From: DAOVXM01 sp963746255
GTDB taxonomy: Bacteria; Chloroflexota; Anaerolineae; Anaerolineales; UBA4823
Reading direction: 5' to 3'
Assembly (NCBI GenBank): GCA_963746255.1
Contig: CAVVAJ010000009.1
Coordinates: 1,240,001 to 1,304,000, forward strand
Length of the DNA stretch: 64,000 nt
Below, in pieces: positions 54,585 through 62,714 of this stretch. The translations under genes were made by a program, and so were the position numbers. Each line of letters begins with the position of its first letter. Position 1 is the stretch's first letter. The notes below the pieces were generated by a model. The model was not told the origin of the DNA and did not search any database. It was given only the letters and a program-made list of their open reading frames with translations.

Positions 54585-56714
54585 ATGAAACCAGAAGACC
54601 AAAAAGCCTATCTTGAAAAGTACGCGCAAGCCAAGAAAAAGGGCTTTCCTTTTTACCCTAATATCATATTTAAGGATGCCGTTGTTGCATTGATTGTATT
54701 TCTGATCTTGGTTGCCCTGGCGCACTTTGTGGGTGCGCCCTTGGAATCAAGAGCCGATCCGGCAGATACATCCTACACTCCCAAGCCAGAATGGTATTTC
54801 ATCTTCTTATTTCAACTGTTGAAGTACTTCCCGGGCAGCTTGGAAGTCTTAGGAGTTGTGGTGCTACCCACATTGGTTATTCTTTTATTGTTTGTACTGC
54901 CGCTCTTGGACCGCAGTCCGAAGAGAAACTATGGCGGACGCCCCATCGTAATCGCGGTAACTACCGTCATGGTCGTCGGGATTGTGTTTTTGACAATCCA
55001 ATCGGTGCGTGAGGCACCCCCACCGGCAGAGGCGGCAGAGGGGGATCAAGTCGCCGCTTTGTATGCAAAGAACTGTGCGACCTGCCATGGTTCCAGCATC
55101 AGCCTGCCCCCCGATGCCAACCTACATATGATCATAGCTGAGGGCAAGCACGAAGGGATGCCTGCCTGGAGCGCCGACCTTACTACCGACCAGATTGACG
55201 CACTGGCAGGCTTTATCGCCTCACCCGGAGGCAACCAGCTCTTTACCGATAACTGCAGCGAGTGCCATGCAATTACCGAGCTTGTGGCAGGCAACCCCCT
55301 CGACCTTAAAAACGCTTTGGAGCAGGGGAATAATTTTCCACCACACAGCGATGTTAATCTGCCAGATTGGAATGAAACTATCTCGGTCGAAGAAAGAACC
55401 GTACTGCTCAATTTCTTAATTGCGCCGGATGGTCAGCGCTTATATGCAATTAACTGTTCACCTTGTCACGGCCAATCCGTGGCATATTCGGGCGGAGAAA
55501 ACGAGCTAAGCCAAATAATCAGTGCTGGCGGCTTGCACTTGGAAATGCCTCCCTGGCAGGAGAGATTAAGCGACACAGAACTCGATACGCTCAGTAAGTA
55601 TGTAGTAAATCCAACAGCTGCCCCTGAAGGCCAGGCTTTATTCCAAACCTATTGCGCTGCTTGTCATGGGGAGCGGATACCGACCGCGGAAAATACTGAC
55701 TCCGCGCGAGAAACTATTGCTACAGGTGGAAGCCACCAGACCATGCCAGTGTGGGGTGAGGTGCTTACGCAGGAACAGCTAGACGCGCTTGTGAGCTATA
55801 CCTTGAATACCGCCAAAGGTACTTCGCTGGAAGTCGGTCAAAACTTGTTTGCCGCAAACTGCGCGATCTGTCATGGCGAGTTTGGCGAAGGTGGGTTAAA
55901 CCCGGCTCGCCCAGGTGATGTCATTGCCCCGATCAGCACGGCAGAATATCTAAAAACCCGTGATGACTTCACACTGCGAGCCATCATCACTCAAGGGCAG
56001 CCGAATTTTGGTATGTCGCCCTTCGGCAGCTCTTTTGGTGGCCCATTGGATGACGACGAGGTGGACGCGATCGTGGCTTATATCCGCTCTTGGGAAAGCA
56101 ATCCGCCTGTTGAGCTGCCCCCGGAGATCGCAATCGAGGAAACTGGCCTCAGTGGCACGGAGGTCTACCAAGGGCTGTGCGCGCAGTGCCATGGAGTGAA
56201 TGGTGAAGGTGGTATCGGCCCCGCACTGGCAGATGCGGAATTTCAAAGCGCAAATTCGGACGAAGAGATCTTCACCACCATCAGCGACGGGCACGAAACA
56301 ACCGCAATGATCGCCTGGGGTGATATCCTGACAAGCGAACAAATCCAGCAGTTGGTTGAGCTTATCCGCCAGCTGGAACCTGCCCCTCCAGGAGAGCAGG
56401 CTGCCAAGCCGACACCCTCACCAGTTGCTAGTGCAGTCTCTTTCTCGGCAGATGTGTTTCCGCTCATCGCGGAAAAATGTGGTGTCTGCCACGGCACGTT
56501 TGGCGGTTGGGATGCCAGCTCCTATGAATCCATCATGACTAGCGGTAATCACGCACCGGTGATCAACCGCGGCGACGCTGACCAGAGCATATTAGCGCAG
56601 ATGCTCCTCGACACCCACATGGATGGCATTCTCATGCCGCCCGGCAAACAGCTGCCAAAAAGTGAGATCGAACCAATCATTACCTGGATCAATCAAGGTG
56701 CAAAAGATAACTAA
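54585..56714 (+). CDS. Cytochrome b subunit IV fused to seven cytochrome c domains
   Basis: Residues 1 to about 145 are subunit IV of a split cytochrome b: YPNIIFKDAVVALIVFLILV, KPEWYFIFLFQLLKYFPG (quinol-site PEWY) and two further helices. The remaining 560 residues are outside the membrane and carry seven haem motifs: CATCH (164), CSECH (224), CSPCH (291), CAACH (357), CAICH (426), CAQCH (532) and CGVCH (632), most with a distal Met loop of the GMPAW/MPVWGE kind. It replaces the single cytochrome c1 or f of ordinary complexes. The domains look like internal duplications. No frameshift. Confidence 0.9.
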   Translation: MKPEDQKAYLEKYAQAKKKGFPFYPNIIFKDAVVALIVFLILVALAHFVGAPLESRADPADTSYTPKPEWYFIFLFQLLKYFPGSLEVLGVVVLPTLVILLLFVLPLLDRSPKRNYGGRPIVIAVTTVMVVGIVFLTIQSVREAPPPAEAAEGDQVAALYAKNCATCHGSSISLPPDANLHMIIAEGKHEGMPAWSADLTTDQIDALAGFIASPGGNQLFTDNCSECHAITELVAGNPLDLKNALEQGNNFPPHSDVNLPDWNETISVEERTVLLNFLIAPDGQRLYAINCSPCHGQSVAYSGGENELSQIISAGGLHLEMPPWQERLSDTELDTLSKYVVNPTAAPEGQALFQTYCAACHGERIPTAENTDSARETIATGGSHQTMPVWGEVLTQEQLDALVSYTLNTAKGTSLEVGQNLFAANCAICHGEFGEGGLNPARPGDVIAPISTAEYLKTRDDFTLRAIITQGQPNFGMSPFGSSFGGPLDDDEVDAIVAYIRSWESNPPVELPPEIAIEETGLSGTEVYQGLCAQCHGVNGEGGIGPALADAEFQSANSDEEIFTTISDGHETTAMIAWGDILTSEQIQQLVELIRQLEPAPPGEQAAKPTPSPVASAVSFSADVFPLIAEKCGVCHGTFGGWDASSYESIMTSGNHAPVINRGDADQSILAQMLLDTHMDGILMPPGKQLPKSEIEPIITWINQGAKDN

Positions 56715-56809
56715 ACGGATTAGCAACGAAGATCATTGGGCAAGATTGTGAAAATTTGCATATTTGTCATGTCAAAAAAGGACATTTGCCACTAATCTGT
56801 GATTAATAA

Positions 56810-56887
56810 TTGGGTTATAATGTCCAACGATTGGGGTTATATCACCCCAATCATTGTATTGGGTTATCTATAATCTATTTGGGTTGT
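56810..56887 (+). promoter_or_regulatory. Array of TTGGGTTAT-like sites and palindrome upstream of the decahaem gene
   Basis: TTGGGTTAT at 56810-56818 and 56859-56867, TTGGGGTTAT at 56831-56840 and TTGGGTTGT at 56879-56887, spaced 21, 28 and 20 bases. The second is the left arm region of a nine-base palindrome, gattggggt/accccaatc (56829-56852). TATAAT boxes at 56816 and 56869 adjoin the first and third sites. No consensus -35 is seen, as expected for activator-dependent promoters. Confidence 0.5.
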
Positions 56888-56981
56888 TTGCAGTACTTGA
56901 AAGGAGGTGCCTCGAAAATCGGGAATATATTATTCGCTTTCCGTTCGTGAACGTAGAACACAATTTGAGAGGAGATTGTTA

Positions 56982-59369
56982 ATGAAACACAATCGTTTAT
57001 ATTTTGGAATTTTCATCCTCGTGCTTGCGCTGGCGCTGGCAGCCTGCGCAGGTGCTGAGGGACCAGCAGGACCAGCAGGACCAGCAGGTCCAGCGGGTGA
57101 TCCCGGTCCAGCCGGACCAGCAGGTCCGCAAGGAGAACCAGGAGAATCAGCTGTTATGCCGGATCCTGCCCTCGTTGTCCAACCTGAGACTTGTGGAGTG
57201 TGTCATAACGGAGCCGGCGAAAAACACCAGGCCTCCTATAACGAGCTGTATCAGGATGGTGTCATTCAAGTTACCGATCTGGCTTACAGGTTTTCAGGCC
57301 CGAGTACACACATCGTGACTTTCCAAATGACCAAGGACGGCACGCCTATTGATGCCAATGCCGTAGAGTCCGTTGGAATTTATTTTGTACCGTATACCGG
57401 TACAGCATTCCAGTTCGAGCCGGCCGCTGAAAGACTGACCCTGAAAGGGGACGTTGTGTGTGACGGCGCTGGCGGATGCACGAGTACCTTAGTCGGGGAA
57501 GGTCCCGCCTACGAGAGCAGTGTTGGGAATGTGGCTGGCCTCATCGTCCTGTACGGCAGGGATGAAACGGTTGGTCGGCTGCCTGCTCGTATCAACCAAG
57601 CCAAATACCCGTTTGCGGCTTTACTTGAAACGGGAGCCGGCGTAGATTACGTTTCCGCTGCTAATAACGATGGCTGCGTGAAATGCCATACAGAGCCCTA
57701 CCTGAAGCATGGCTACATTTATGCCCAGGTGGATGGGGATCCAGCAACAGACTTCTACACCTGTAAAGCCTGCCATCTGGATAACGGCGAAGGCGGCCAT
57801 CTCGAATGGCAGCTTTTGGTAGATGATCCTGAAAAGGCTGTTGAATGGCTAGCTAGCGACGAAGACTTGTCTATATTTACACCAGAGCAGCTAGAACTGT
57901 ACGCTTACAAGACATCCCTCATGAATGACGTGCATATGTCGCATGCCATGGAATTCCCCTATCCTCAATCGATGGCAAACTGTGTAACCTGCCACGAAGG
58001 CAAACTTGATGTCGTGTTATCAGACGAGAACTTCAATGTGGCGACCTGCAAGAGCTGTCACCCTGTGAATGGTGCCGTAGCTGTTGAAGGCGAAGAAACA
58101 CTCTATGATACGACCGGGCTGGCACTAAATACCATCTTACCCGCAGAAATTCACGGCGGGTTGGATTTGGGGACCGCGGTTTGTTCAGAATGCCACAGCG
58201 AAGAGGGCATTGCCTCTGTATTCAGTGAGATTCACACCGGTTATAACAAGGTGATCTACGCCGCTGCAGATCAGAAATATTCTGACGCCGTAGTCGTCAG
58301 TATTGATACTGCATCGGTAGAAGGCAACAAAATCACCGTCCAGTTCAGCGCAGCCGAAGATCCAGATCTTGACGGGATCGATGTGGCAGACATTCTACCC
58401 ACCGTGATGGTCGGAATGTATGGCTGGGATACGAAAGATTTCATCGTTGGCCCGCATGAAAGACTAACTGACGATAATGGCGATGGTGAGATTTCCAGTA
58501 GCAGCGGCGATTCGAGAGCACTGGAATACGAAGTCGGTGCTGAGCACCCACGCGCCTCGACTGTATCGGCAGGAGGCGGCAGCTGGGAAGTCGTTCTAGA
58601 CATGTCACAGTGGGCTGACCTGATCGCGGATGGCACGGTAAAGAGAGTAGAAATTGCCGTTATGCCGGAACTGGTAAATGCTGATGGTGTTGCCCTGGCA
58701 CTGAATGCTCCATCGAGGACCTTTGACCTTGGCGCCAATGATTTTGATGATGAATTCTACAGCCCAATCGCAAAGGTTACGGATGGCTGTAACAACTGCC
58801 ATGAAGCGCTGGCAACAACCTTCCACTCACCCGATCGAGGTGGGAATATCGTTGTCTGCCGGATGTGTCACATCACCAAGAGCGGCGGTTCCCATCTGGA
58901 AATGCAGTCAAGATCGATCGATTCCTATGTTCATGCGATCCACTCGTTCCAGGCGTTCGATATTGGCGATATCAACTTCGCTAATCCGGTGGAAGCCATG
59001 CACTATGAGCATCACATCGGGTTCCCGTACCCAACGCATGGCAACACAAACTGCGAGTCCTGCCACGTTGCTGGCGCTTACAATACGCCGGATCAGTCCA
59101 AGTCGCTACCTGGCTTACAATCGGCGTCCGATTCCCCACTAAATGGTTGGGATAGAAACATCGGAGAGATACCGTCTTATGTAACCGGTCCCGCTTCGAG
59201 AGCTTGTGGTGGATGCCACCGGGCGGAACAGATTAACGAGGATTCGGCTGGTGGGCTGACGATCTTTAACCTGCATACTGAGCAGGGTGGTTATCTGATC
59301 GAGGCCGGCGAAGATGCTGACAGCACACTCGCCACAGTAATCGATCAGATCATGGCACTCTTCAAGTAA
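56982..59369 (+). CDS. OmcA/MtrC-family decahaem cytochrome c lipoprotein
   Basis: Surface cytochrome of the family that reduces extracellular acceptors such as metal oxides. The ATG at 56982 follows GAGGAG; an in-frame start at 56907 would bury the signal peptide. Lipobox ALAAC (Cys near 22), then eleven or so collagen-like Gly-X-Y triplets (about 28-58). Ten CxxCH motifs run from CGVCH (71) to CGGCH (742): CVKCH, CKACH, CVTCH, CKSCH and CSECH, then a beta domain (about 405-590), then CNNCH, CRMCH, CESCH and CGGCH. The 5+5 split around a beta domain is characteristic. No porin partner is seen nearby. Confidence 0.92.
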   Translation: MKHNRLYFGIFILVLALALAACAGAEGPAGPAGPAGPAGDPGPAGPAGPQGEPGESAVMPDPALVVQPETCGVCHNGAGEKHQASYNELYQDGVIQVTDLAYRFSGPSTHIVTFQMTKDGTPIDANAVESVGIYFVPYTGTAFQFEPAAERLTLKGDVVCDGAGGCTSTLVGEGPAYESSVGNVAGLIVLYGRDETVGRLPARINQAKYPFAALLETGAGVDYVSAANNDGCVKCHTEPYLKHGYIYAQVDGDPATDFYTCKACHLDNGEGGHLEWQLLVDDPEKAVEWLASDEDLSIFTPEQLELYAYKTSLMNDVHMSHAMEFPYPQSMANCVTCHEGKLDVVLSDENFNVATCKSCHPVNGAVAVEGEETLYDTTGLALNTILPAEIHGGLDLGTAVCSECHSEEGIASVFSEIHTGYNKVIYAAADQKYSDAVVVSIDTASVEGNKITVQFSAAEDPDLDGIDVADILPTVMVGMYGWDTKDFIVGPHERLTDDNGDGEISSSSGDSRALEYEVGAEHPRASTVSAGGGSWEVVLDMSQWADLIADGTVKRVEIAVMPELVNADGVALALNAPSRTFDLGANDFDDEFYSPIAKVTDGCNNCHEALATTFHSPDRGGNIVVCRMCHITKSGGSHLEMQSRSIDSYVHAIHSFQAFDIGDINFANPVEAMHYEHHIGFPYPTHGNTNCESCHVAGAYNTPDQSKSLPGLQSASDSPLNGWDRNIGEIPSYVTGPASRACGGCHRAEQINEDSAGGLTIFNLHTEQGGYLIEAGEDADSTLATVIDQIMALFK

Positions 59370-59382
59370 GTAAGGAATATCA

Positions 59383-59438
59383 GGTGGGCTTCGGCCCACC
59401 ATAGTAAGGAAAAAGGGTCCCTCGGGGCCCTTTTTTTT
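59383..59438 (+). terminator. Double hairpin terminator after the decahaem gene
   Basis: First stem ggtgggc (59383-59389) / gcccacc (59394-59400) with a ttcg tetraloop. The second is an aaaagggtcc...ggggccctttt-type stem (from about 59411) running into eight T residues. A strong Rho-independent terminator. Confidence 0.85.
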
Positions 59439-59500
59439 ATTTATATGGCTTACGCAGATGTAATACCGCCCAAACCTAGGTTGAAGCAAGGCTTGAAGAA

Positions 59501-59532
59501 CACATACCCGTGGCTACCATCACGGGTATGTG
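59501..59532. repeat. Perfect 12-base inverted repeat
   Basis: cacatacccgtg (59501-59512) / cacgggtatgtg (59521-59532). It overlaps the GTG proposed as start of the 61-residue frame and lacks a T-tract, so it is not a normal terminator; it may control that frame's translation or be a protein-binding site. Confidence 0.55.
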
Positions 59533-59695
59533 GGATGCAGAACCAGATGAAAACGTCGTTGGGTTGTACCCAGAGGCGGATGCCGCTGCCCTGCGGAACT
59601 ATATCAATATACTCAAAGTGGACAATAGCATGGGTGTCTACAACTCATCCTACACCAACGCCTTGCTCGATGATTCTTTGGAAGAACTGCAGTAA
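59510..59695 (+). CDS. Small hypothetical protein (61 aa), perhaps a multihaem cytochrome tail
   Basis: GTG start. The C-terminal stretch DNSMGVYNSSYTNALLDDSL loosely resembles the 'D-S-x-G-V-H-N-x-x-Y-x-x-x-L-L' end of several multihaem cytochromes, so it may be the leftover 3' end of another cytochrome gene. It has no haem motif. It lies between the decahaem terminator and its own terminator, which argues it is or was expressed. Confidence 0.4.
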   Translation: MATITGMWDAEPDENVVGLYPEADAAALRNYINILKVDNSMGVYNSSYTNALLDDSLEELQ

Positions 59696-59726
59696 TCTGC
59701 TTAATTTGCATAACGAAAGCAATACA

Positions 59727-59766
59727 AACAGAGCTGCCATATGACCAGCTCTGTTACTTTTATTTA
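59727..59766 (+). terminator. Hairpin terminator
   Basis: Nine-base stem aacagagct (59727-59735) / agctctgtt (59747-59755), followed by acttttattt. Follows the 61-residue frame. Confidence 0.6.
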
Positions 59767-59926
59767 CCTCCCGTGGCGCAAATATCTGCCTAAGGACCTG
59801 CAATGGTGAAGCTTGAAATCGTTGGATATAAACCTACGAATATTATATCCACAGGTGCTGTTTAAACGAACAGACCTCCCTGGTACGGCGAGGAGATCTG
59901 CTCTATTCCGCCACAGCCTAGAATAC

Positions 59927-60193
59927 TCAACACGGAGGAGCATGACCATTAGTTGGCGCGGGGGTAGTCGAGCATACCCCCGTAGCAACCAAATCATCGT
60001 ACCGCGACTGTAAGCGATAGCCAATGCCAACTAACCACCCGCCGATCTTGACCAAAATCTGCCGGTAACCCAACACACCGGTGTTATTCACCTTGGTGAT
60101 GCTGGTGATTAAGCGTTCTTTCTGAGCACGCAATATGTGATCGTTGCGCCGCTGCTCTTCTATCAATTCTTGTACAAACCAACTGTTATTCAT
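59927..60193 (-). CDS. Small protein of unknown function (88 aa)
   Basis: Strong AAGGAG nine bases before the ATG at 60193. A charged helical N-terminal half (SWFVQELIEEQRRNDHILRA) precedes a mildly hydrophobic segment (LGYRQILVKIGGWLVGIGYRL) that could be membrane-associated, and a Cys/Pro-rich tail. No family recognised. It lies downstream of the ArsR-type regulator on the same strand and may belong to its regulon. Confidence 0.6.
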   Translation of the reverse strand: MNNSWFVQELIEEQRRNDHILRAQKERLITSITKVNNTGVLGYRQILVKIGGWLVGIGYRLQSRYDDLVATGVCSTTPAPTNGHAPPC

Positions 60194-60271
60194 GATCGCT
60201 ACTCCTTATCTTTCAAATCCATCTACCAATCTACTGCCCAAACCAACCGGGTATTACCTTTAATGTCGCCG

Positions 60272-60316
60272 TCATCTAGTGCAGCCAAGCCCATTACATT
60301 CATTTTCGTCATTCAT
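60272..60316 (-). CDS. Possible mini-gene behind a perfect ribosome site
   Basis: A TAGGAGGTG sits seven bases before an ATG at 60316 that opens only 14 codons (MNDENECNGLGCTR). Removing one G in the following ggg would extend the frame to about 30 residues ending VWAVDW, so an indel may have cut a small gene short. It lies between the ArsR-type regulator and the 88-residue gene, same strand. Confidence 0.3.
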   Translation of the reverse strand: MNDENECNGLGCTR

Positions 60317-60348
60317 GTGTACACCTCCTAAATCCAATTCTAGGGCGA

Positions 60349-61467
60349 TCATTTCACCAACAAGAAGCACCCAACTGCTTGCAGCGTATCGCGGATGCGG
60401 TCGGGATTCAAATGATAGCATTTTGCGCCCTCACAGCGCCGCTCGATCAAGTAGCCTGTGGCGCTCAACTGGGTGAGGTGCCGCGAGCTGGACGATTGGC
60501 TGAGCGCTAACTGTTCCATGATCTCCTGAGAGCGCTGTTCACCATTCTCGGCAACATGCTTCAGGATCAACAGCCGGGTATCATCAGCCAGGGCATTCAA
60601 CCGTACCAAGATTTCGTTCCGGCTTAAGTCCGGTGCATCCATCATGACCCCTTCCGGCAGGCGAGCCCCAAAAACGATCCCCAACGTATCCCGATACCGG
60701 AAATAGGATTGGTAAGGCCCGATGTGCGGGTTCGGTACAAACAACAAGTTGGTCTCTTCTTCGATATCTGCTAACCAGTGCTTGTCCTCCATTTCGTGCC
60801 CAACAACCAGCTGGATGGCTTCGGTTTTGCTCATTTGGGAGAAATCTATCTGGTTGAAAGCAATTACGGCATCCTCCAGCATAAGACTGGTCCGCTGCCA
60901 TTCGGCGGACAAAAAGCGGTCCCACATGGTTTGCATATAATTGACCACAAAAGCCTGCATTTTTGGGGGATCAACAGCATACGTGTAGGCGCGTCTCTCT
61001 ATCTCGGGATAAATAAATTTCTCCGGGAAGCGCTGTTTGAGGTAGGCCAGATAGGTATCTGCGTGCGCTAGAGCTTCTTGGCTGCTGATGGGAATCTCTT
61101 CGGATTCCATTTCACAGCAATCCATTTTTTCATACTCCTCCAGCATGCGATCCCGCAGGACGTATGGATCTTCCGCCTTTAGGTGCTCCAGGTAAGCCTC
61201 GAAACTCGAGAAGCTGCGCAGCGGCTTCACAACATAGTTCAGACCATACATGACCAAGTCGGTATCCTGCTGCTCCTCTTTCGTCAACGCATCCCAGGTT
61301 ATATAGACCCATTCAGCCAGCCCAGACAGTTCCCGTGCCCTGGTGAGCAAGATCAAACTGTGAAACGCGTTGTGAGCTGGTTCGATCCCAACACGGATTT
61401 GATTTGTGGGAGGTGCGGTGATCACGTTCTGGATTGGCATCTTATCACTCCTATGGGTAATATCCAC
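60349..61467 (-). CDS. ArsR-family transcriptional regulator with long N-terminal domain
   Basis: The C-terminal winged helix (about 290-372) is ArsR-like: LADDTRLLILKHVAENGEQR, SQEIMEQLALSQSSSSRHLT and QLSATGYLIERRCEGAKCYH. The N-terminal 285 residues are mostly helical and of unknown fold; similar long regulators exist in Chloroflexota and Firmicutes. No CxC metal site of classical ArsR is seen, so the signal is unknown. A consensus promoter with an overlapping palindrome precedes the gene and suggests autoregulation. Confidence 0.8.
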   Translation of the reverse strand: MDITHRSDKMPIQNVITAPPTNQIRVGIEPAHNAFHSLILLTRARELSGLAEWVYITWDALTKEEQQDTDLVMYGLNYVVKPLRSFSSFEAYLEHLKAEDPYVLRDRMLEEYEKMDCCEMESEEIPISSQEALAHADTYLAYLKQRFPEKFIYPEIERRAYTYAVDPPKMQAFVVNYMQTMWDRFLSAEWQRTSLMLEDAVIAFNQIDFSQMSKTEAIQLVVGHEMEDKHWLADIEEETNLLFVPNPHIGPYQSYFRYRDTLGIVFGARLPEGVMMDAPDLSRNEILVRLNALADDTRLLILKHVAENGEQRSQEIMEQLALSQSSSSRHLTQLSATGYLIERRCEGAKCYHLNPDRIRDTLQAVGCFLLVK

Positions 61468-61483
61468 TATTCCAGTTATTCCG

Positions 61484-61505
61484 ATTACCCGTATTATCGG
61501 GTAAT
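61484..61505. promoter_or_regulatory. Operator-like palindrome of the ArsR-type regulator
   Basis: Perfect eight-base arms ATTACCCG / CGGGTAAT with a six-base spacer (tattat), lying right at and downstream of the predicted transcription start of the regulator gene. A half-site (gggtaat) recurs near 61455. Confidence 0.65.
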
Positions 61506-61511
61506 AAGCAT

Positions 61512-61540
61512 ATATTAGCAGAGGATTTGTGTCTTGTCAA
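61512..61540 (-). promoter_or_regulatory. Consensus promoter of the ArsR-type regulator
   Basis: Minus strand: -35 TTGACA (61540-61535), a 17-base spacer and -10 TAATAT (61517-61512). The predicted start near 61505 coincides with the edge of the palindrome. Confidence 0.75.
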
Positions 61541-61579
61541 GAGGGGAATCGGGTTTTTCACATAATCGCAGGGAATCAG

Positions 61580-61611
61580 ACGGGCAGCATGATGTTAATC
61601 TTGCTGCCCGT
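61580..61611. terminator. Hairpin between two minus-strand genes
   Basis: Ten-base perfect stem acgggcagca (61580-61589) / tgctgcccgt (61602-61611), downstream of the zinc-ribbon gene at 61654. No clear T-tract on the minus strand, so a weak or attenuated terminator. Confidence 0.45.
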
Positions 61612-61653
61612 ATATCAGCGTGCCGTGGTTATACAGTTGAATTCAAATAGGTG

Positions 61654-62595
61654 TCATTCCTTGCGCAAGCGTGTGCCACAAGACCGGCAAAATCGGTCAT
61701 TGTTGCTGGCGCGTTTACCGCACTGGTGGCAGTAAAAGTGCTCCTCCTCTGAGAGTGTTTCCTGCTGCATGCTGGCTTTGCGACGCCGGGGCGGTTTTGT
61801 ACTTTGCTTCTCACCACGGCCTGACTGCCAATACCACAGACCTCCCCCAACGATCAAAACCACGCCCAGGATTCCCAATCCCCAAGGCAAAGCTGCGACG
61901 AGCTGGTTTTGCCATCCGGCAGTGGTGACATTAACTGGTGCGCTTGGCTGCACCTGTAAACTCTCGGCTGTAAGCGTATTTGTGTCTTTGAGGTATTCGA
62001 TTGTGATATCAAACGTCTGATCAGCATCCAGGGCACCGACCTCGGCGCTGAAATATTGCAATCCATCCTGTCCTACTACGGCACTGCCCAGACCAGGCGA
62101 GGTGCGCAGATCATAGGCATCGGAAGGCTGCTGCACTTGCACAGAAAGCGAATCGACATTGAAATCGCCCGGCCACAAGTATTCGTACTGCCGTGCATTC
62201 CCTTGGCGCTGTATCTGCGGGTCGTAGTATTCAACCTGCAGATCAGGCAGGGTAGCAGTAAAATCAATATAAGCCCAATCTCCATTCACCTGGCGATCAT
62301 AAGCCAGCGAATAAAGCCCACCATCTAACTGTTTTGCGGCAACGGCATTCGGTTCCCCAGATACCGCCGGTATTCGCAGCCTGACGTTGGCTGGCAAGCT
62401 AACACCCGGCGCTAAAGTGATCCGGTAGATAATCAATACACTGGGGCGGTCATACTCTGGCCAGATATCAACCTCCAAATTCGCTAAGTCAAGCGCAGTC
62501 TGAGCCGCGGCGATATTCACTGACCAGAGCATAGCTGCTGCAAGGAGGAATGTTGTTAGCACTACTAAAGAAAATGTGGTTGTCCGTTTCACCAT
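61654..62595 (-). CDS. Secreted-domain membrane protein with cytoplasmic zinc ribbon
   Basis: Signal peptide or N-terminal anchor (about 8-31, AAAQ), an extracellular beta-rich domain (about 35-225; LEVDIWPEYDRPSVLIIYRI), a membrane helix (about 236-257), a basic stretch, and a C-terminal four-cysteine zinc ribbon, FYCHQCGKRASNNDRFCRSC (about 288-307). The topology places the ribbon inside the cell. No enzymatic motif. The build resembles the cytochrome lipoprotein at 42354 without its haem domains. Confidence 0.75.
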   Translation of the reverse strand: MVKRTTTFSLVVLTTFLLAAAMLWSVNIAAAQTALDLANLEVDIWPEYDRPSVLIIYRITLAPGVSLPANVRLRIPAVSGEPNAVAAKQLDGGLYSLAYDRQVNGDWAYIDFTATLPDLQVEYYDPQIQRQGNARQYEYLWPGDFNVDSLSVQVQQPSDAYDLRTSPGLGSAVVGQDGLQYFSAEVGALDADQTFDITIEYLKDTNTLTAESLQVQPSAPVNVTTAGWQNQLVAALPWGLGILGVVLIVGGGLWYWQSGRGEKQSTKPPRRRKASMQQETLSEEEHFYCHQCGKRASNNDRFCRSCGTRLRKE

Positions 62596-62714
62596 TTAAG
62601 ATCAACTCCGCATAACAATTTGGTTTTGAATCTTACCACGGCTGCAGGATCAGGAGAAGATCAGCTCCGCCCATTATCAACCAGCTGCTAGATTAATCAT
62701 GCCCTAAGCGCCGC

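Noticed and set aside
57061..57150. GPA-coding DNA as a simple tandem repeat or CRISPR-like array
   Set aside because: The units are 9-base codon triplets in frame with a signal peptide and haem domain; they are protein-level collagen-like repeats.
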